From NCBI GenBank assembly GCA_021029095.1, contig JAJOHG010000010.1, forward strand, positions 310,001-374,000: a stretch of 64,000 bases of DNA. The letters run 5' to 3'. The notes under the pieces were generated by a model. The model did not search any database. It saw only the letters and a program-made list of their open reading frames with translations, and had not been told where the DNA came from. The DNA comes from Phellopilus nigrolimitatus (Eukaryota > Basidiomycota > Agaricomycetes > Hymenochaetales > Hymenochaetaceae). How positions within the stretch are numbered: the first letter of the stretch is position 1; each line of letters opens with the position of its first letter. The position numbers and the translations under genes were made by a program. Shown piece by piece: positions 43,124 through 56,421 of the stretch.

Positions 43124-45507
43124 TCATCTGCGCCCCCGATGCTGCGTACGAGGTCTCCAAGGTATTCCATTCGCATCGGTGATTGTGATTCCATATCTCT
43201 GAACCAACGCCTCTGCGCGTCGCGGCCAAGCACTGTTTTTGAGCTCACAGCTAATTATCAATAGAGCATCCAATGAGCGACTTCGCATGATTTTCTTAGT
43301 GATAAAATAGGATGCGCACTCCTGCCATGGCCACTGATCTACAGAACGAAGTTGGAGTTCCTTCAAGGCCTTGAACTTGCCGAAGTCGATCTGGTCGAGA
43401 ACTTTATTAATTCGACCTTCTTCCCGCTGCAGTTCTTTTCTATTCCTGAATCAACGAAAATATACTGGTTTAGAATAAACTTAAACGACGAGTCCAGAGG
43501 AAAAAAACGCACATGCCGCATGAATCAAGAATGCATTTCTCCAAACTTCCATGTTCATTAGCAATTTGAAGATACTCGACACGGATTGAGTCCTTGAAAA
43601 ACAAGTCGATTTAGACGAGACAATACAGGCCAGAACCCATAGACCAATACATACGCCAGTCATAAGGAGAGTCTTGAGGTTAGGGAAGCTAGCCAAAATC
43701 ATGCTGTCGTTATTTGCGGAATTGTAAGCCTCATAGAGATATGATTCATATCGCACTTCGAGAGTATCGACGGAAGGAAAACTTCATGCGCCTGTCAGAT
43801 CTGATGTGAAAAAAAGGCAAGAAGATAACCGCGGGCTTACTCGCAAACCAGTATGATATCGTTTGTTTCCCCAAGGATGGCGCCAGCCAGAGTTACCGAG
43901 GTAACGTTCAAAAGGCAGACTCGTTCGGGTGCACTATCCATGTTGATCCTGGGTTTCTCTTGATTAAAGTCAGTGTCGAAAATCAAAGACCTCAGATTCG
44001 GGAAAATCATCAAATCTCGTGGGCGGAATTCGCCACCATCGGTCTGAAGCTTAAGGCACCTCAAACCCATCTGAGCCTCATGAGCGATCTGAGGAAGAAG
44101 CTGCGAGCATGACATGAAAATAGAGAGATCTACTAGATTTGACATGCAGCGGAGCAATGATGCGCAATTTGAGGTAACTTCGTACAAATCGGAGTCACGA
44201 GCGTCTTCAGCGATAACGAGTGTCTTCACGTAGGACGCCAATTGGGTGTTCTTAGAGAACTTGTTCGCGAGATACGTTAGATCGTCGGGCTCCCAAATCC
44301 CGATAAAACGGAATGCCAGGGGAAGGGTGATTGCCTAAGAAAACACGTAAGAATCTAGCAATATTACTTTGAATAAAGCAAACAAACATAAAACAGCTTA
44401 GAAACAAGCATCAGATTCATACAATGCCGCCTGTAAGACGACTCTTCGGAGAATCTTATGTTAGAAGACATATCGAAGGACTGCAGACTTGCGTCCACTA
44501 TTCCCTCATAAACGTTTTCTGGTAAAGCTCGTGCTGGCCAAGGCTGAGAGATTGGGGACTGCTTTATGTTTCTTGAAGTATCATCAGGATTAAGCACAAC
44601 GAGCAAATGGAGATGAATGAATTCCAACCTTTGAAAAAATCGGACAATGTGCACGCATGGGTCATCTGAGAGATCACTCAAAAGACTCTCAACACACTCT
44701 GCGGAGGACACGTGAAGATGAATGGCTTGCAACGAAAGGCTTCTTCCTATAGCCTTCACAAAGGAGACGACCTTTTCATCATCGAAAAGGTTGAGGTTGA
44801 AAATGTGGACGACGACTTTGAGAAGATTGGGCGCTTCAGAGAGTGCAGCAGCAAGGCGTCCAAGCCTCATTTTCTCATTATCCAATGTCCCATTTTTCCA
44901 GGAGCAGGTTAAAGGTATATAGATTTCAAAAGTCGACTGGATGCAAGTTGAAGATCTACGTTGACTCAGGAGATAAATAGTCACATACGAGAGTTTTCCA
45001 CTTCCTTATCCCCTCGCACAAAGCGTTCGCCATCTCGAAGGAGTTTTTCCAAAGACTTCCCTGCTTAAAATTGAAGAAGACGCGAATCGGGCTAAGCTTC
45101 AATAAACCCTGGCAAATGCCGTTTACTTTTTCGCCCGCATTGCATGGTTGCGTCAGGAAGAGGTCCGTCACGCCAGGAAGTGTCGCAAAGATTTTGCCAA
45201 TATCAGCCCCGAAACAGCCCTCCAAACGAATCCTGCGAACAAATCGTGTGAGCTGCGAGCCTGCCTTCCCACGCAGCACCGCTCTAAATGCCTGCGTCTG
45301 GGGCGTGTTGCGCAAAACCACACATTCGTAGAGGAGAGGAGATGCGATGCGAAGCCAGCGCTTATTCACGAGCAGGACGTGGGAGGAGGGAACTGCGTCG
45401 CGCCCGAACTCTGACTTGGGACGAGAAAATTTATCTTGCGGAATGTGCAGCACATTCTTGAGGATGTCTTTGATGAGTTCGTCCGGAAGATTGTTGGCAG
45501 ACTGCAT
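43124..45507 (-). CDS. F-box/LRR-like protein, most complete copy of a tandem array
   Basis: Exon 1 (45507-44989) starts MQSANNLPDELIKDILKNVL, an F-box-like helix pair, then HVLLVNKRWLRIASPLLYEC, the pattern common in mushroom F-box families. Exon 2 starts at 44936 (STFEIYIPLTCSW). A second F-box-like block (ALPENVYEGIVDASLQSFD then NLMLVSKLFY) lies at 44390-44545, the LRR-like stretch FPNLRSLIFD in 43840-44335, and the C-terminal block FGKFKALKELQLRSVDQWPW to TDANGIPWRPR in 43124-43400. Later exon borders are approximate. Such proteins usually join SCF ubiquitin ligases through Skp1; whether this one does is unknown. Two related but broken copies flank it on the same strand. Confidence 0.65.
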
Positions 45508-46439
45508 GGTCGGCCAAAAGACGTCGAGCAGTTGGCGGGAGGAAGACAGAAAATGTTGGCCTAAGGCTACAGTAACCGAATAGTCCAGCCGCGGGATTTT
45601 ATATTTATATTTATATAGCGCGGACAGCCTAATTGATACAAAGGCGCTCGTATCTACGGAGAACTTCCAAAAAACCGCGAGAACATACAGAGACGGCGTT
45701 TGAGTCGAATCTGAGTCACGAGTAAGTCGGGAGATAAAATTAGGTGATACATGAAAAGGTAGAAAACTAAAGCTACAGCGGAACGCGCGTTATAAATCAA
45801 TATGGAGCCCAGTGGCCCTTAAAGATGATGTGCTTGAAAACTCAAGCAGTTTGTCGTATCCCTTGGATGTAAAGCAAGTGGTTTCTTCTATGGGAGATTG
45901 GTTTCTGCCAGGACGTGCGCCCGCACCATGTCAGCAACCGGACAGTCCACCAGAAGTGGGTGCGAGAAGCATCGCAGATGTATCGGGCGCGTTTGTCGAT
46001 TTGAAACCACTGGAAGGACTGGCCGAAATGGCCGTGCTTGGATGTCAATACGCGTCCTGTCACGGTCACTTGACCTGCAACTCGTCGAGTCAAAATCTAA
46101 TGAACTTTAATCAATCCTCCGACGCTATTGATATAATCATGCAACATTCGGCACGACATGTTTTTATTCTATCGACCAACTGACTTCTACAGAGCTTTAC
46201 GCGCCATTTCATTACTTCAGGACCTTTTAAAATACACCACTGGAGAAGACAGATCAGCCAAAACAACACAGGTCGGACCTGATGAGCGAATTTCCAGAAG
46301 ATGCTTGTTCGCACTTTCTCTAAGCTTGCCACGCGAAATCGGGGGCTTTGCTTGAGTACATTCGTATTACATGCAATTCACATGGTAAATTTGCGAGTGC
46401 CTGATTGCGAGATCTTTAGAGTCACATTTCTGCCATCAC
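45508..46439. promoter_or_regulatory. Upstream region of the F-box-like gene
   Basis: An AT-rich TATATTTATATTTATATA stretch at 45599-45617 lies about 100 bases before the start at 45507 in minus-strand sense and is a good TATA candidate. Frames at 45812-46183 (plus) and 45842-46093 (minus) overlap each other without motifs and are not called. Confidence 0.35.
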
Positions 46440-48154
46440 CTTTGTAGACGGGGCTTCCACTGTGTCCCCGCAGCGTCCGCTATGAGCATCCCTTGGCCTT
46501 GGGCGAGCGCATGTACGTAGGTCGGCCATCGGCTCCCATTCAAAGCTAACAGTCAAGTCAGCAAATCGCCGAGAAATCATAGTGAAAGTAAAGGTGCGAG
46601 ATCATAGTGCAAATGCACTCATGCCATGTCGTTCTTCCAACTCCACTTCTTTCGGGACCAGACATCCTACCAGGCCAAAATTGTTGAAGGTGCGTCCAGT
46701 TCTTACTGGTGGACCAAAGCGATTGCTGTGTTTCAGGAAATATATAGACCAATTTATCGCGAAGGAATATTCAACGTGGCCAGACGCATTGTGCACTCAC
46801 TTTGTCACTGTAATAGTCTCCAGAGAGTCGTGAGCATCGAAAACCTGAAGAGACTTTGGATCCGATTCCTATATCGATTTTGTGATGATCTTTTTCCTGC
46901 GATGTGCATTTACCAAGAATCTCTCTTGGTTACAACCTGTACGGAAGAGGAACTGTCAAGAAGCTTTCTGATTCAACTTTTATGCCCATCTACCGTGGTT
47001 GCGTGAGTCACAGTAGGAAAGCTACACAAATCCGTAATCATTGATCAGAAGGCAAGTCAAGGAAAGCTTTGCGAAGACGGGGAGGGCGTCTCAAACGGTG
47101 TCGAGTGACTGTATCACTGGTTTCCAAAAGGTCTTGTGTGGATGACGTAGGAAACGAGAGCTCCTCCAGATACGATAGGCAGCCGAGAATCGCCTTGACA
47201 TGCGATAATTCAATTCTTAAATAATGTCCGAGTATCATAAACCTGATATTACCATACGCGGTTCACTAGGCCATTTCCCTCGATAAGACTGGAGAAACTT
47301 TGTAGGGTCTTTGACACGAGAAACGCGGTTCAAACAGCGCCAAATTACTTTTTAACCAAAGGTTAGTTTAGCCCGGGGAAAGAAAACAGAACATCGCTCA
47401 CAGATAATTATTTGAGACAGCCATAAAATTAGATGACGGAACTTCTATACAATCAAAATCAGAAAGTTGCCCAGATATTGATATCTTGGACGGTGACAAG
47501 AAGAAGCTCGGGCGCTGGATAGATGCTGGGTTCAGAAATAGAGCATCCTTTTCCACGCCGGGACAACTATGTTATCGCTCAGTCAATATACGAATGGCCA
47601 GTGGTTTACTGGCATACCTATCGAAGGTACGAAGAAGTGCAATGGAAAGACCAGTTGTCGTGTTAACTAAGCCTTGTTAAGCATGTTAACTGCGATTGGT
47701 AGTTTGAAAGTAGCCAATCTTAGGGCTGGAGCTCAAACGTGTCCTGAAACTAGCGCTCTTAATATCGGAAACGAATTTGCAGAGCTGTGCTCGTGAAACT
47801 CACATAGTAGTTTCCGAGTCGTCAGCGTTTTGGCATAGTATGTCTATATAGCCATTGGCAAAACATTGACAGGTCCAATTTCCTCGTCGGCGTAGCTTCT
47901 TTTTCCGAGGGGGGGGGGGGGGGGGATTAAGGAAGCAACCCATGATATCAGGGCAAAAAAATCATGTTGATCGAAGATTCAAGACTGCCTTCTATACCGA
48001 CCTCTTGCGAACGTTGTCGCGCAAGACGATCAGAAGCACTTGGGCATGTGCTGAGTTTCTTGAATAACAAGTTCATAGAAGAGAGTGGAGATGCAGTCAT
48101 GATACTCACGAGCAATACGTCGGATGCATGAACGACGTCGTGGCCAAGTTTCAA
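46440..48154 (-). pseudogene. F-box/LRR-like paralogue, remnant
   Basis: At the right end, VVHASDVLLVS (ORF start 48154) and SPLFYELVIQ resemble DAVPSSHVLLVNKR and SPLLYECVV of the intact neighbour. LSYLEELSFPTSS near 47145-47190 is LRR-like. At the left end, minus-strand MLIADAAGTQWKPR near 46445-46490 matches the family C-terminus ITDANGIPWRPR. The pieces lie in the expected order over 1.7 kb but in different frames with stops between, so this copy is dead. A 17-G run at 47909-47925 lies within it. Confidence 0.55.
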
Positions 48155-48905
48155 TGTAAGTCTCCGTCAGAAATGTAAAGACGGCGCGGCTTACATAAGA
48201 CGCGCCGACTCCGCTTGGTTTGCCGAGCTCGCCGGTCGAGTCGCTCTCTGCCAGCTAAAGGGATGTTCTCAGACCACAACCACCTTTCAGGCAAGTCATG
48301 TCCTCTTTTTTTCTTCCTATCGGCGACGATGTTCTAGTAAAAGGTTCGACTCTTGCCGTTCTTGCCCTCTATCCAGTTCTCGGGCGCCCTGAATTTCGTC
48401 TGTCACTCTCTATGTTTCCCAAAGGCCAAAGGAACGTATCGTAAGGCCAGACGAACATCGAAAGTGACTCTTTACACTTTAGGCTGGCTCGCCTTCGAGA
48501 TCAAAGGCTAGCCAGCAAAGGCAGAGTCCGACATGTCCATCCTGCATCCTGTACCCCGCAGTGGGTTGGAGTTGCAGACGTGGCTAGTTGACAAGTCAAG
48601 CCTTGCCAGAGAAGTCTCATTCTGGTCGAGGTGGTCGCTTGCAGTGGTTTCTTTTTAATTTTCAACACAAATCAAAGCGTGATTATAAGCAAGCGCGCTA
48701 GAGAACGACGTGTCGCTTGCGTGGTGTTACGCGTACAAAGGGTTAGCACGGACATCGATGGAGCGCGAGTCTGGCTGGAGAAAGAGGACAAAATTTATAC
48801 TGGCATTCATGTCAGCCTGAGCCGACTTCATTTCATTTACTCTTTATGACTCACTAGCCGTAAAGTTAAAATAAACTGACGAAATTTTCAATCCTTGCAT
48901 AATAG

Positions 48906-50494
48906 ATGTTGTCGTCAACAGCCTCCGCGCTTCTCCGCCTCGGAGGCTGGTCGTACCTCCCAGACTTTGCGACGCGCAAGCTCCTTGCTTTATATCACCA
49001 CCTTCTTCGATCCCACGGCATTACAGTCCCACAACCAGGCACTCCGCATTGGCAGAAGCATTACCGCGTGGCGTTCGCCCTCTCAGTCCTTACGTTTCTG
49101 TCTTACAATCTCGTTGAGGCAGCACGCGACACACCTCCCAACTTCTTTCAGATCCTTGGTGTAACTCCGCAAGTGGACGATATTGCACTGAAAACTGCGT
49201 ACCGCACGTTTGCAAAACGTTATCACCCCGATCGTGCGGGTCCCGCAAGCGAGTCTCTGTTCATTGAAGTGCGCGACGCTTACGACGCCCTGAAGAATCC
49301 AGTCAAGAGGTTCGCATACGAGAGGTCAGTATGACCAAATGTCTTTGTTGCGAGTCTGGAACCCGAATTATGTGCAGGTTTGGGCCAGACAGTTTAAAGT
49401 GGCGGGACTGTTCGACTCCGAGAGAGTTTCTCCAAAGAGGCTTGTCGCAGGCCTCCGGATTCTATATTGGCTCAGGCGCCATTCTCGTCGGCATGTCTGC
49501 TGTTATGAAGCCCAGTCCGGTTGCTTTCGTAAGTCAGACGAAAAACTACCTCGCTCTTACAGGCAAGCTGACCAGCCGCATTATAGTGGCGTTACATCCT
49601 TCTATTTGGCCTTTTCGCAAGTGAACTCTGTCTTACTGTTGGATATCAGTCTGCAGGAATTCTCGGGTATATATTCTCAGACAGAGTTGGATTTCAACAC
49701 ATCCTCTTCCTGCACCATCTTTTCGTCTTCCTCTCTATCGCTCTTTCTCGGGTCGTACCTGTACTATTTCCTGACCTGCCGTCAATACGCCCAGAAGACT
49801 CACGAACGTACGCTCCGTTCCTCGAGCACCTGAATACCTTGGCAAAAGCTGCAGATGGTGAAGGTAAGCTGCATCTTCAAATGTCATACGAATTTACCGA
49901 AAGTCGAGCGCCTAATATCTATGTACTTCGACCTTTTAGTTTCGCGTCTCCTTCACTTGGAGCTACATTCCATGAGCAGCGACCCCGACACTGCTACAGC
50001 GATATTCGGCGACATCAAACCTTGCCAACCATCGATCACTGTGCTAGACACGCTTACACGCGAAATGGAAGATATAGTTGTCGAGCAGCAGGTGCGTGCC
50101 GAACCGCCGCTGCGTGCTTTATGGGACTGTGGCAGTGCGACGGAAGACGGAGAATGAGAGGGAGCGGATGGCGCATCTATCGTCTGCTGATAATGGACCC
50201 GCTTCTCGTGAAGGCAGGCCTGAGATCGTCAAGGCAGATGAGAACGAAGGTCACAAGAGTAAACTACGTGCACTGATCACGACGATGCCGGCCATGTCAA
50301 CCTCGCCGGAGGTGCGCTACATAAAATTGTCTCCGGAGATCCAGGCGACCGAACATAACGACTCAACGGGGTTGCCTTCTCCACGCTCGTCGCACTCGTC
50401 TTCGACCATTTCTAGCGCGCCAATACTGCGAACTGGTGAAAGCTCCTATATTGGGACACATCACCGCTCGAGGCGCAAGTCTGATGAGAGCTAG
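48906..50494 (+). CDS. Membrane-anchored DnaJ (J-domain) protein
   Basis: Exons: 48906-49324, 49378-49528, 49587-49863, 49940-50091 and 50147-50494, giving 448 residues. A hydrophobic segment (VAFALSVLTFLSYNLVE) precedes a J domain at about residues 77-140, with FFQILGVTP, the HPD motif in RYHPDRAG and FIEVRDAYDALKNP. Further membrane spans follow in exons 2-3 (SGAILVGMSAVMK; RYILLFGLFASELCL; HHLFVFLSIALS). The tail is Ser-rich and basic. The architecture suggests an ER or mitochondrial membrane J-protein that recruits Hsp70; fungal SEC63/Erj-like relatives are possible, but no Sec63 Brl domain was seen. The last intron uses an AAG acceptor. The gene converges on the transportin gene 587 bases away. 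Confidence 0.82.
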
Positions 50495-51081
50495 GTTTCG
50501 TGGCTGCGGCTGCGGTTTGGAATTGTATGTATAGTGTATTGTGTATTTTGTACTGCTGTAGACTTTTTGTACCACGGGTCTTTTGCGAGGTCTCGAAATC
50601 TATAACGGTCAAACAAAATTTCAACAAACAGAAAAAAGTGCCGGCTATAGATTCGACCGGGGAGAATCGAGGACTAAGGACTGATTGATAAATTGATACA
50701 CCGAGCATCGAGCAATGGAAGAGCTATATTTACGTTGCTCATGGAGAAGTAATTGAGAATGACATTGATTCGGATGATTGCAGTGGTGTAGTCGTAATCA
50801 GCGTTGGAACTTCCGCGGGGGTACAGAGACAAACAAGGGGGGTAAAGGGCGAGACGGGGGATAAGATCATGCTGGTCGAAACACAAAGGAGCAAACAGAG
50901 AAACGAAAGGAAAGATCGACGGAAAAATGGAACGAAACGAATACGTATTAGATGGACGAATGGATGAAGTGCTATTAGTCAAGTAGCAGTAGCCAGTAGC
51001 CAAGCAGAGTCATCGCATGCCATACATATGAAAAAGGGGCGGCGCCTGGATCTATACGGTGTCGTCACCAGGCGATGCGAC

Positions 51082-54000
51082 TCAGACGCCATAGCGCTCG
51101 TGAAGGCGCACTTGGATACCCTGCGGGAACGTCGTCACCTGCGCGTTCCACGCGCTCGGATCCCACTCCTTCAGTCCGCGCAGGATCTCAGAGAACGCAT
51201 GGTTAAGACCCTGTGACGGATTCTGCCAGCGTACGATCGCGTTGCAGAACCAGAGCAGACTCTGTTGTCGAGGAAAGCAAAGGAAAAAAAATGGAAGACA
51301 GTCAGTTCAGAGACAGAACCAGAACAAATGAATACTGGATGAGGACGTACCTTCCAGATGCCTGCAGGGTTTACCTGCACAAGCTGGCACAAGCCACGGA
51401 ACGCGGAGTCCTTCTCCTCGTTGTCGCGGATGTCGTGCAAAGCCTGGCACCAGGCCTGCGCGAACTCGTTCAGGTGCGGCGCGACGATCGACGGGTGCAT
51501 GAGGCCAATACGTCCAATCGAGACGGCGGCGTTCTCGTGCAAGCTGCGCGGCGCCTTCGGGTGCAACAGTATGGGGATCAGGCGCGTGATCAGCGGCTGG
51601 ACCCACTGTGCAAACTCAGGGTCGTCTGCAGTAATTAATATCAACGAATAGAAAAGAAATTCGTTGAGAAGTTCATCAATATTCAAGCACTGAATGTAGG
51701 AATGTAAGGAAGAGATACGTACCAGTTCCGTAACGCAACGCGACTTCACCGACACTCCAGGCTGCATTGTTACACGCACTGATGAACTCGACTTTCGGCT
51801 CCGGGTCAAGCTGGACGACGAGCTCCTGCATGATCTGCGACATCTTCGGTCGGAGCAGCGGGAAACAGTGCATCGCGAGATCACCGACGAGCGCGTACGC
51901 GGACTGTCGGACGGGCGCCTGCGGGTGCTTCAAGCACACAGTGAGCAGGTCGAGCAGGTTCGGGCTCGAGGCGTTGATATACGGATCGAGTGCCATCCCC
52001 AGGCCCTGCGTCAGCCCCGACAAGAGATCCAGCGCGACGACGAGGAAGGATCGGTCTGGCTCGTCGAGGTCCGGATTTTGTTGGTACGCCTGGTAATTTA
52101 GCAAAGACGAATGCACAAGGGACATGCAACGCTCGAAAATCGGTGTCACATAGGGTAAGAATGCAGGTCCGATGGCAATAGTCACTGACGACAGACACTG
52201 TAATTACAAGTTTGTTCATAACCTGAGTATCCATGGATCTTCAAACAGCAGACAGACATACCTCCAGTAAGGGAACAAGGTCCTCATCCGAGTTCTTCAG
52301 CTTCTCCCAGCGCTTTAACAGCGGCGGCATGAGGATATCGACGTAAGCCGGGATCTGCAGAGCGGGGCCGACAGCGTCAGCAAGGGTCCCCACGGCATCG
52401 TAGAGGATCAGCATGTTCTTGTGCTGGTATTTTTCGAACGCGAAGACGAGGTTCTTGAGCACAGGTTCGAGATAGGGGATGAGCTCCGGTCCAGCATCCT
52501 CTTCTAGCGTCGCGAACGCGCTGCACCCAGCTTCCTGCACACGCTTGTTGTTGTCAAGGACCATACGCAATAGCTGCGAGAAAGATGAGCACGAATCGCG
52601 TTCTACAGTAAGATATACACTTACCCCCTCGAGCGTTGGTACGAAGAACTGGATTTTGTGTTCGGGCGATATAGGTTGAGTGCACCAGCTTGCATATCTC
52701 CCCAGTGTCCAGCATGTTATTGAACGAACCAGAGGCTAGATTTCGAATAAGCGTCAAGCGGGTTTTTTCATCTAAAAGACGTACCTTTGGATCATTCAGC
52801 ATATTAATAAGATAGGGGATTAATGTTGGCAGATGTGGTTCAATGGCATCAATGCAACCTGGCGACAATCATGAGTAACTGTTCGAGGACAATCATTACA
52901 GGCCGATCTCACCTTCGGCCATAGCACCCAGGGCAAGAATACCGCTTTCCCGCTGCAACCATTCCGAGCTCCAGAGCTTCTCTTTAAGAGGCGCAAGGAG
53001 CACATTAAGAAGGTCTGCGCCGAAGCGCACAGCAAGGACGTCAAGCGCCGCCGCCGCACACTTGCGTAAGTTCCATTCCGTCGACATCTCATCATCAAAA
53101 TCATCGCCGTCGTAATCTTCGTCCTCGTCGTCCTCATCATCCGCAATCTCCTCTCCATACGCACCCACGCGTGTTCTGTTTTCTTCTGATACGTCTGCGC
53201 CACTTTCATGGGAATATCCATGCGACTTTTGACCGTAGTGCCGTGGTTTGATGTCGGTTTCTTTGTCGGGTATGGCGGAATCGTCTGCGTCGCTGTCGAG
53301 CCAAAGAAGATCATCTTCTCCGTAAACCATGCACTCAAGTAAAACAGGCGCGACCTTCGGAAGAAGCGGCTGAAGATGAGTCGAAAGATCAGGATCCTCT
53401 GCGAACGTGAGCCAAAATTCGCAGGCCTCCAGCGCGACGACTTCGTTTTTGTCCCGAGTCGAATAGAGCATGTATTCCGCCACGTTGTTCATTTCGGGCA
53501 TGAGTTTCTCGGGTCGCGACGCGAGGAGCAACACGAGCGATTGGCAAACGTGACGACGCACGGCCGGGTCATCGTCTGACGCGCGCTTGAAGAGGGTCGC
53601 GATAAAGTTGTCGATATGCGCGTAGAGTGACTGGCTGCCGACGGGAACAAAGTATGAGAGACACGCGATCGCATGTGCACGCATCTTTGCGCTGTGGTGC
53701 TCGGCGAGCATGAGGAATTTGGGGATCATGAAATCCAGCGGGCGCGTCCCGGCAATTTCAATATCCATCTTTCGCGGGTAGTCCTCACACGCCTTCTCGA
53801 GCACGTTGAACGCGGCCTACACACAACGTGGTTAACTCATTTAGCCGTGTCAACTTATGTGGCAAAAGTGCTCACCTCCTGCTGGTCCTCGCTTGGAGCG
53901 TCGAGTGTCTGGACAAGATGCTGGAGACATTCCGGCCAGTTACGTGGTTCGAGAATGCCGAGAAACGCGACGATATCCTGGCCTGCGGTGTTACGGATCA

Positions 54001-54363
54001 TCACTGATGATTCGTTGAAAGCCTGCAAGATGGACGCCTTGACAAAAACCGCGACTTCAGGGGGACTACGGAGGATGATACGGGCATTGTTCTTGAGGAG
54101 ATAGCCAGCGATCGTGCGGATTCGTTCCTCCTCCTGGGGCATGTAGGCGAGAATGTAGGAAAGGTATGCGATATAATCGGGCACTTTCGTGAAATTGTTT
54201 AATTTCTTGAATGCACAATAAGCGACTATTCAAGCGGGTGACGACAAGGAGAGCTCACGAGCGTGATGGTACGCTGCACTTCTGCATTGTTCGTGTCCGT
54301 CGACTCGTGTATGGTCTGCAAAATTTCGTGCAGACCGGCCTGCTGAGGGGCCCATGAAGCCAT
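51082..54363 (-). CDS. KAP104: Importin beta-2 / transportin (Kap104)
   Basis: Nine exons in minus-strand order: 54363-54259, 54205-53876, 53816-52913, 52858-52785, 52735-52625, 52573-52262, 52197-51723, 51625-51351 and 51261-51082, giving 921 residues, the usual size. Hallmarks are the N-terminal [26 protein letters not shown], the acidic loop ([20 protein letters not shown]) followed by [34 protein letters not shown], and the C-terminal [18 protein letters not shown]. It is a chain of about 20 HEAT repeats that carries PY-NLS cargo such as hnRNP-type mRNA-binding proteins into the nucleus. The acidic H8 loop releases cargo on RanGTP binding. All phases close. No defects. Confidence 0.94.
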
Positions 54364-54900
54364 TATGGACGAAACTACCTGATCAAATACGCGACTGCGC
54401 GAGAAAACGCGACTTCCCACTCGTTCTGCGAGGTCTTGATGACGCGACGAGGGCAAAGAGAGGGGTGGTAGCGGGAGGAAACAAAGCAAAGATCAACGGT
54501 CACCACAATTTCTGAACCGACTTTCGGTGGTGACCACCCACCGCCATTTATGGATACTATTTACCACGCTCCCATTCAAACTCAATGGCTCTTGACTGGC
54601 TGTTACTTTATGCATACAGCCACCGGTTCCCGGCACGCTACGCACATTTGAAATTGAAACCTTTAGCCCTCGGAGACTGAGTTCGTGCGTCGCGCGCTGA
54701 GCTCGTGTCCGCCAGGAAGAACAGAAAGCTCAGACCCAATTGAGAACTGGATCTGCCAGCTTAGCTTCTGCGTCATCTGAGGCAGACGCGCATACTTATC
54801 CGTGTACATTGCGTTCAATTGCGGCGCTCAAAATGCATGCGCCCTGCTGTTGAGGACCAGTGAAGCTCCGACATGAAACCATCGAGGTTGAAGTGCGCTC
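54364..54900. promoter_or_regulatory. Upstream region of KAP104
   Basis: About 540 bases with no gene. A CGTCATCAAGACC-type stretch lies in the leader. The sequence 54490-54560 contains inverted GGTGGT/ACCACC words. No TATA box is obvious, as expected for a housekeeping gene. Confidence 0.35.
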
Positions 54901-55760
54901 ATCAAGTTTAATACATGTGAGATGCGTTTATCCTGCGGAGAACTCAAAAGAAATGAAGAACCATGACGTTGTTGTAATCACTTCCAATCTCAAGATGAGA
55001 AGCAGGCACATATGTTGTATACAACATGCATGATAAGTGATGATCATTGACATCTCAGTATCATGAACGACGGGACCCAGCCACAAGATTTTTCTCAACT
55101 GCGGACAGTTACGTTCTTGCACTTGATGTTGTTTTGATAAAGCCCCTCACAGAAAGACCACACTGATTCATCGGTATGCGCTGCCGAGGCGAATGTTATC
55201 CTCGCACTCCACATTCTTGGGTCGAACCTCACTTCAAGCCACATGGTTTGGAAGTGAGGAACTGCAACCCATCGTAGACATCCATGTTTATTGGGATCAA
55301 GAATATCGTGGTCGGCGACTTAGAACTCAACGAAGTAAGTTGTGATCTCGCAGATGCCCGGCATGATATAGCGCACAAGTTGATGGCGTGAGTCGTGCTG
55401 ACGAACAAATCCTTTGAAGGCCCTGGATTCCGTATCGGACTCGAGCAGGGCGTCAAAGTTGATTGCCTGTCGTATGCGCGCTGGTGAGAATTGGTGATGC
55501 CGAGAAATTTTGTGCTGAGAATTTCTACATTTCTGCTTGCTGACACTCGAACAGCAGACTAGCATACGGAGCCTATAGATTTGCAAAGAAGACTGTAGAA
55601 ACAGGGTTTTAATATTGTCTTTGAAATGAGCTGGCAGACGGTCCTGGCAGGCAACAACCCCGAGGGGGCCACGATTCCTGTCTTCCAATATTAGAATGGG
55701 CGGGGTTCGTCGAAAAAGTGCATGTTTAACTTGTGGGGGGACACATCAATAGATCGATGA
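54901..55760 (-). pseudogene. Remnant of an unrecognised protein gene
   Basis: Several minus-strand stretches in different frames look formerly coding: FDALLESDTESRAFKGFVR and HDSRHQLVRYIMPG (55370-55470), LRWVAVPHFQTMWLEVRFDP (55215-55275) and CPQLRKILWLGPVVHDTEMS (55050-55110). The last resembles a leucine-rich repeat edge, so an F-box/LRR-type protein is possible. Frames are interrupted and no full model can be built. It could also be a gene with several introns that I failed to resolve. Confidence 0.3.
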
Positions 55761-56421
55761 CACCGCTCATGAACCAGTAGGGTTGTAACTTCCGGCGCGT
55801 TAAGCATCTGTCAGATTGTGTTATCCCTTCATCATGGTGTAGAACCGTTCGCCTTGCGTACAAGCAGACGATACGAATGCAGCATGTACGACTCCTGTGC
55901 CACCTTCGCCATCAGCCCTAGCGTCACGGGTAGATCCACCGCGGGCTGTCCTATGTCCCATCCGTGGATGTTGACGGAAATCGCATTGAGAAGCCTCCCG
56001 GCATCAAACGCTATGATATATCTGTCGAAAGGAAGAAGTTCGATCCAAACAGATATTCGAGATGCCTCTTGGAGGAAACGCGCTTTATTTGCTCTGTTTC
56101 TGCATGACTAAGCTGTATGAGTTGAAGTGCGATGGCGTCTTCGTAATTGAGCAGAATTTTGGCCGGTTTGCTACACGGTAAACTGTGTTGGTTAATGCGG
56201 TATATAGTATTCAGAGCTTGCTCGACGCAAACGATTACAGGTAAAGGTTTTTCGTTGGAGTTTCCAATGTTCTGTGATATCATCATGCGATGTATATTTT
56301 CAGTCAGATGGAAAAAGCAGCATGGTCTGATATGGCCCAGTTGATCAAATTTGTGACAGTGTCCGAATGTCAAATGTCCGAATGTGCTGTGGCTGCAAGT
56401 TGTACAACACATGCATACAGT

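Noticed and set aside
45812..46183. Plus-strand 123-codon frame near the F-box array
   Set aside because: It overlaps an equally open minus frame and has no motif; likely part of decayed F-box or promoter sequence.
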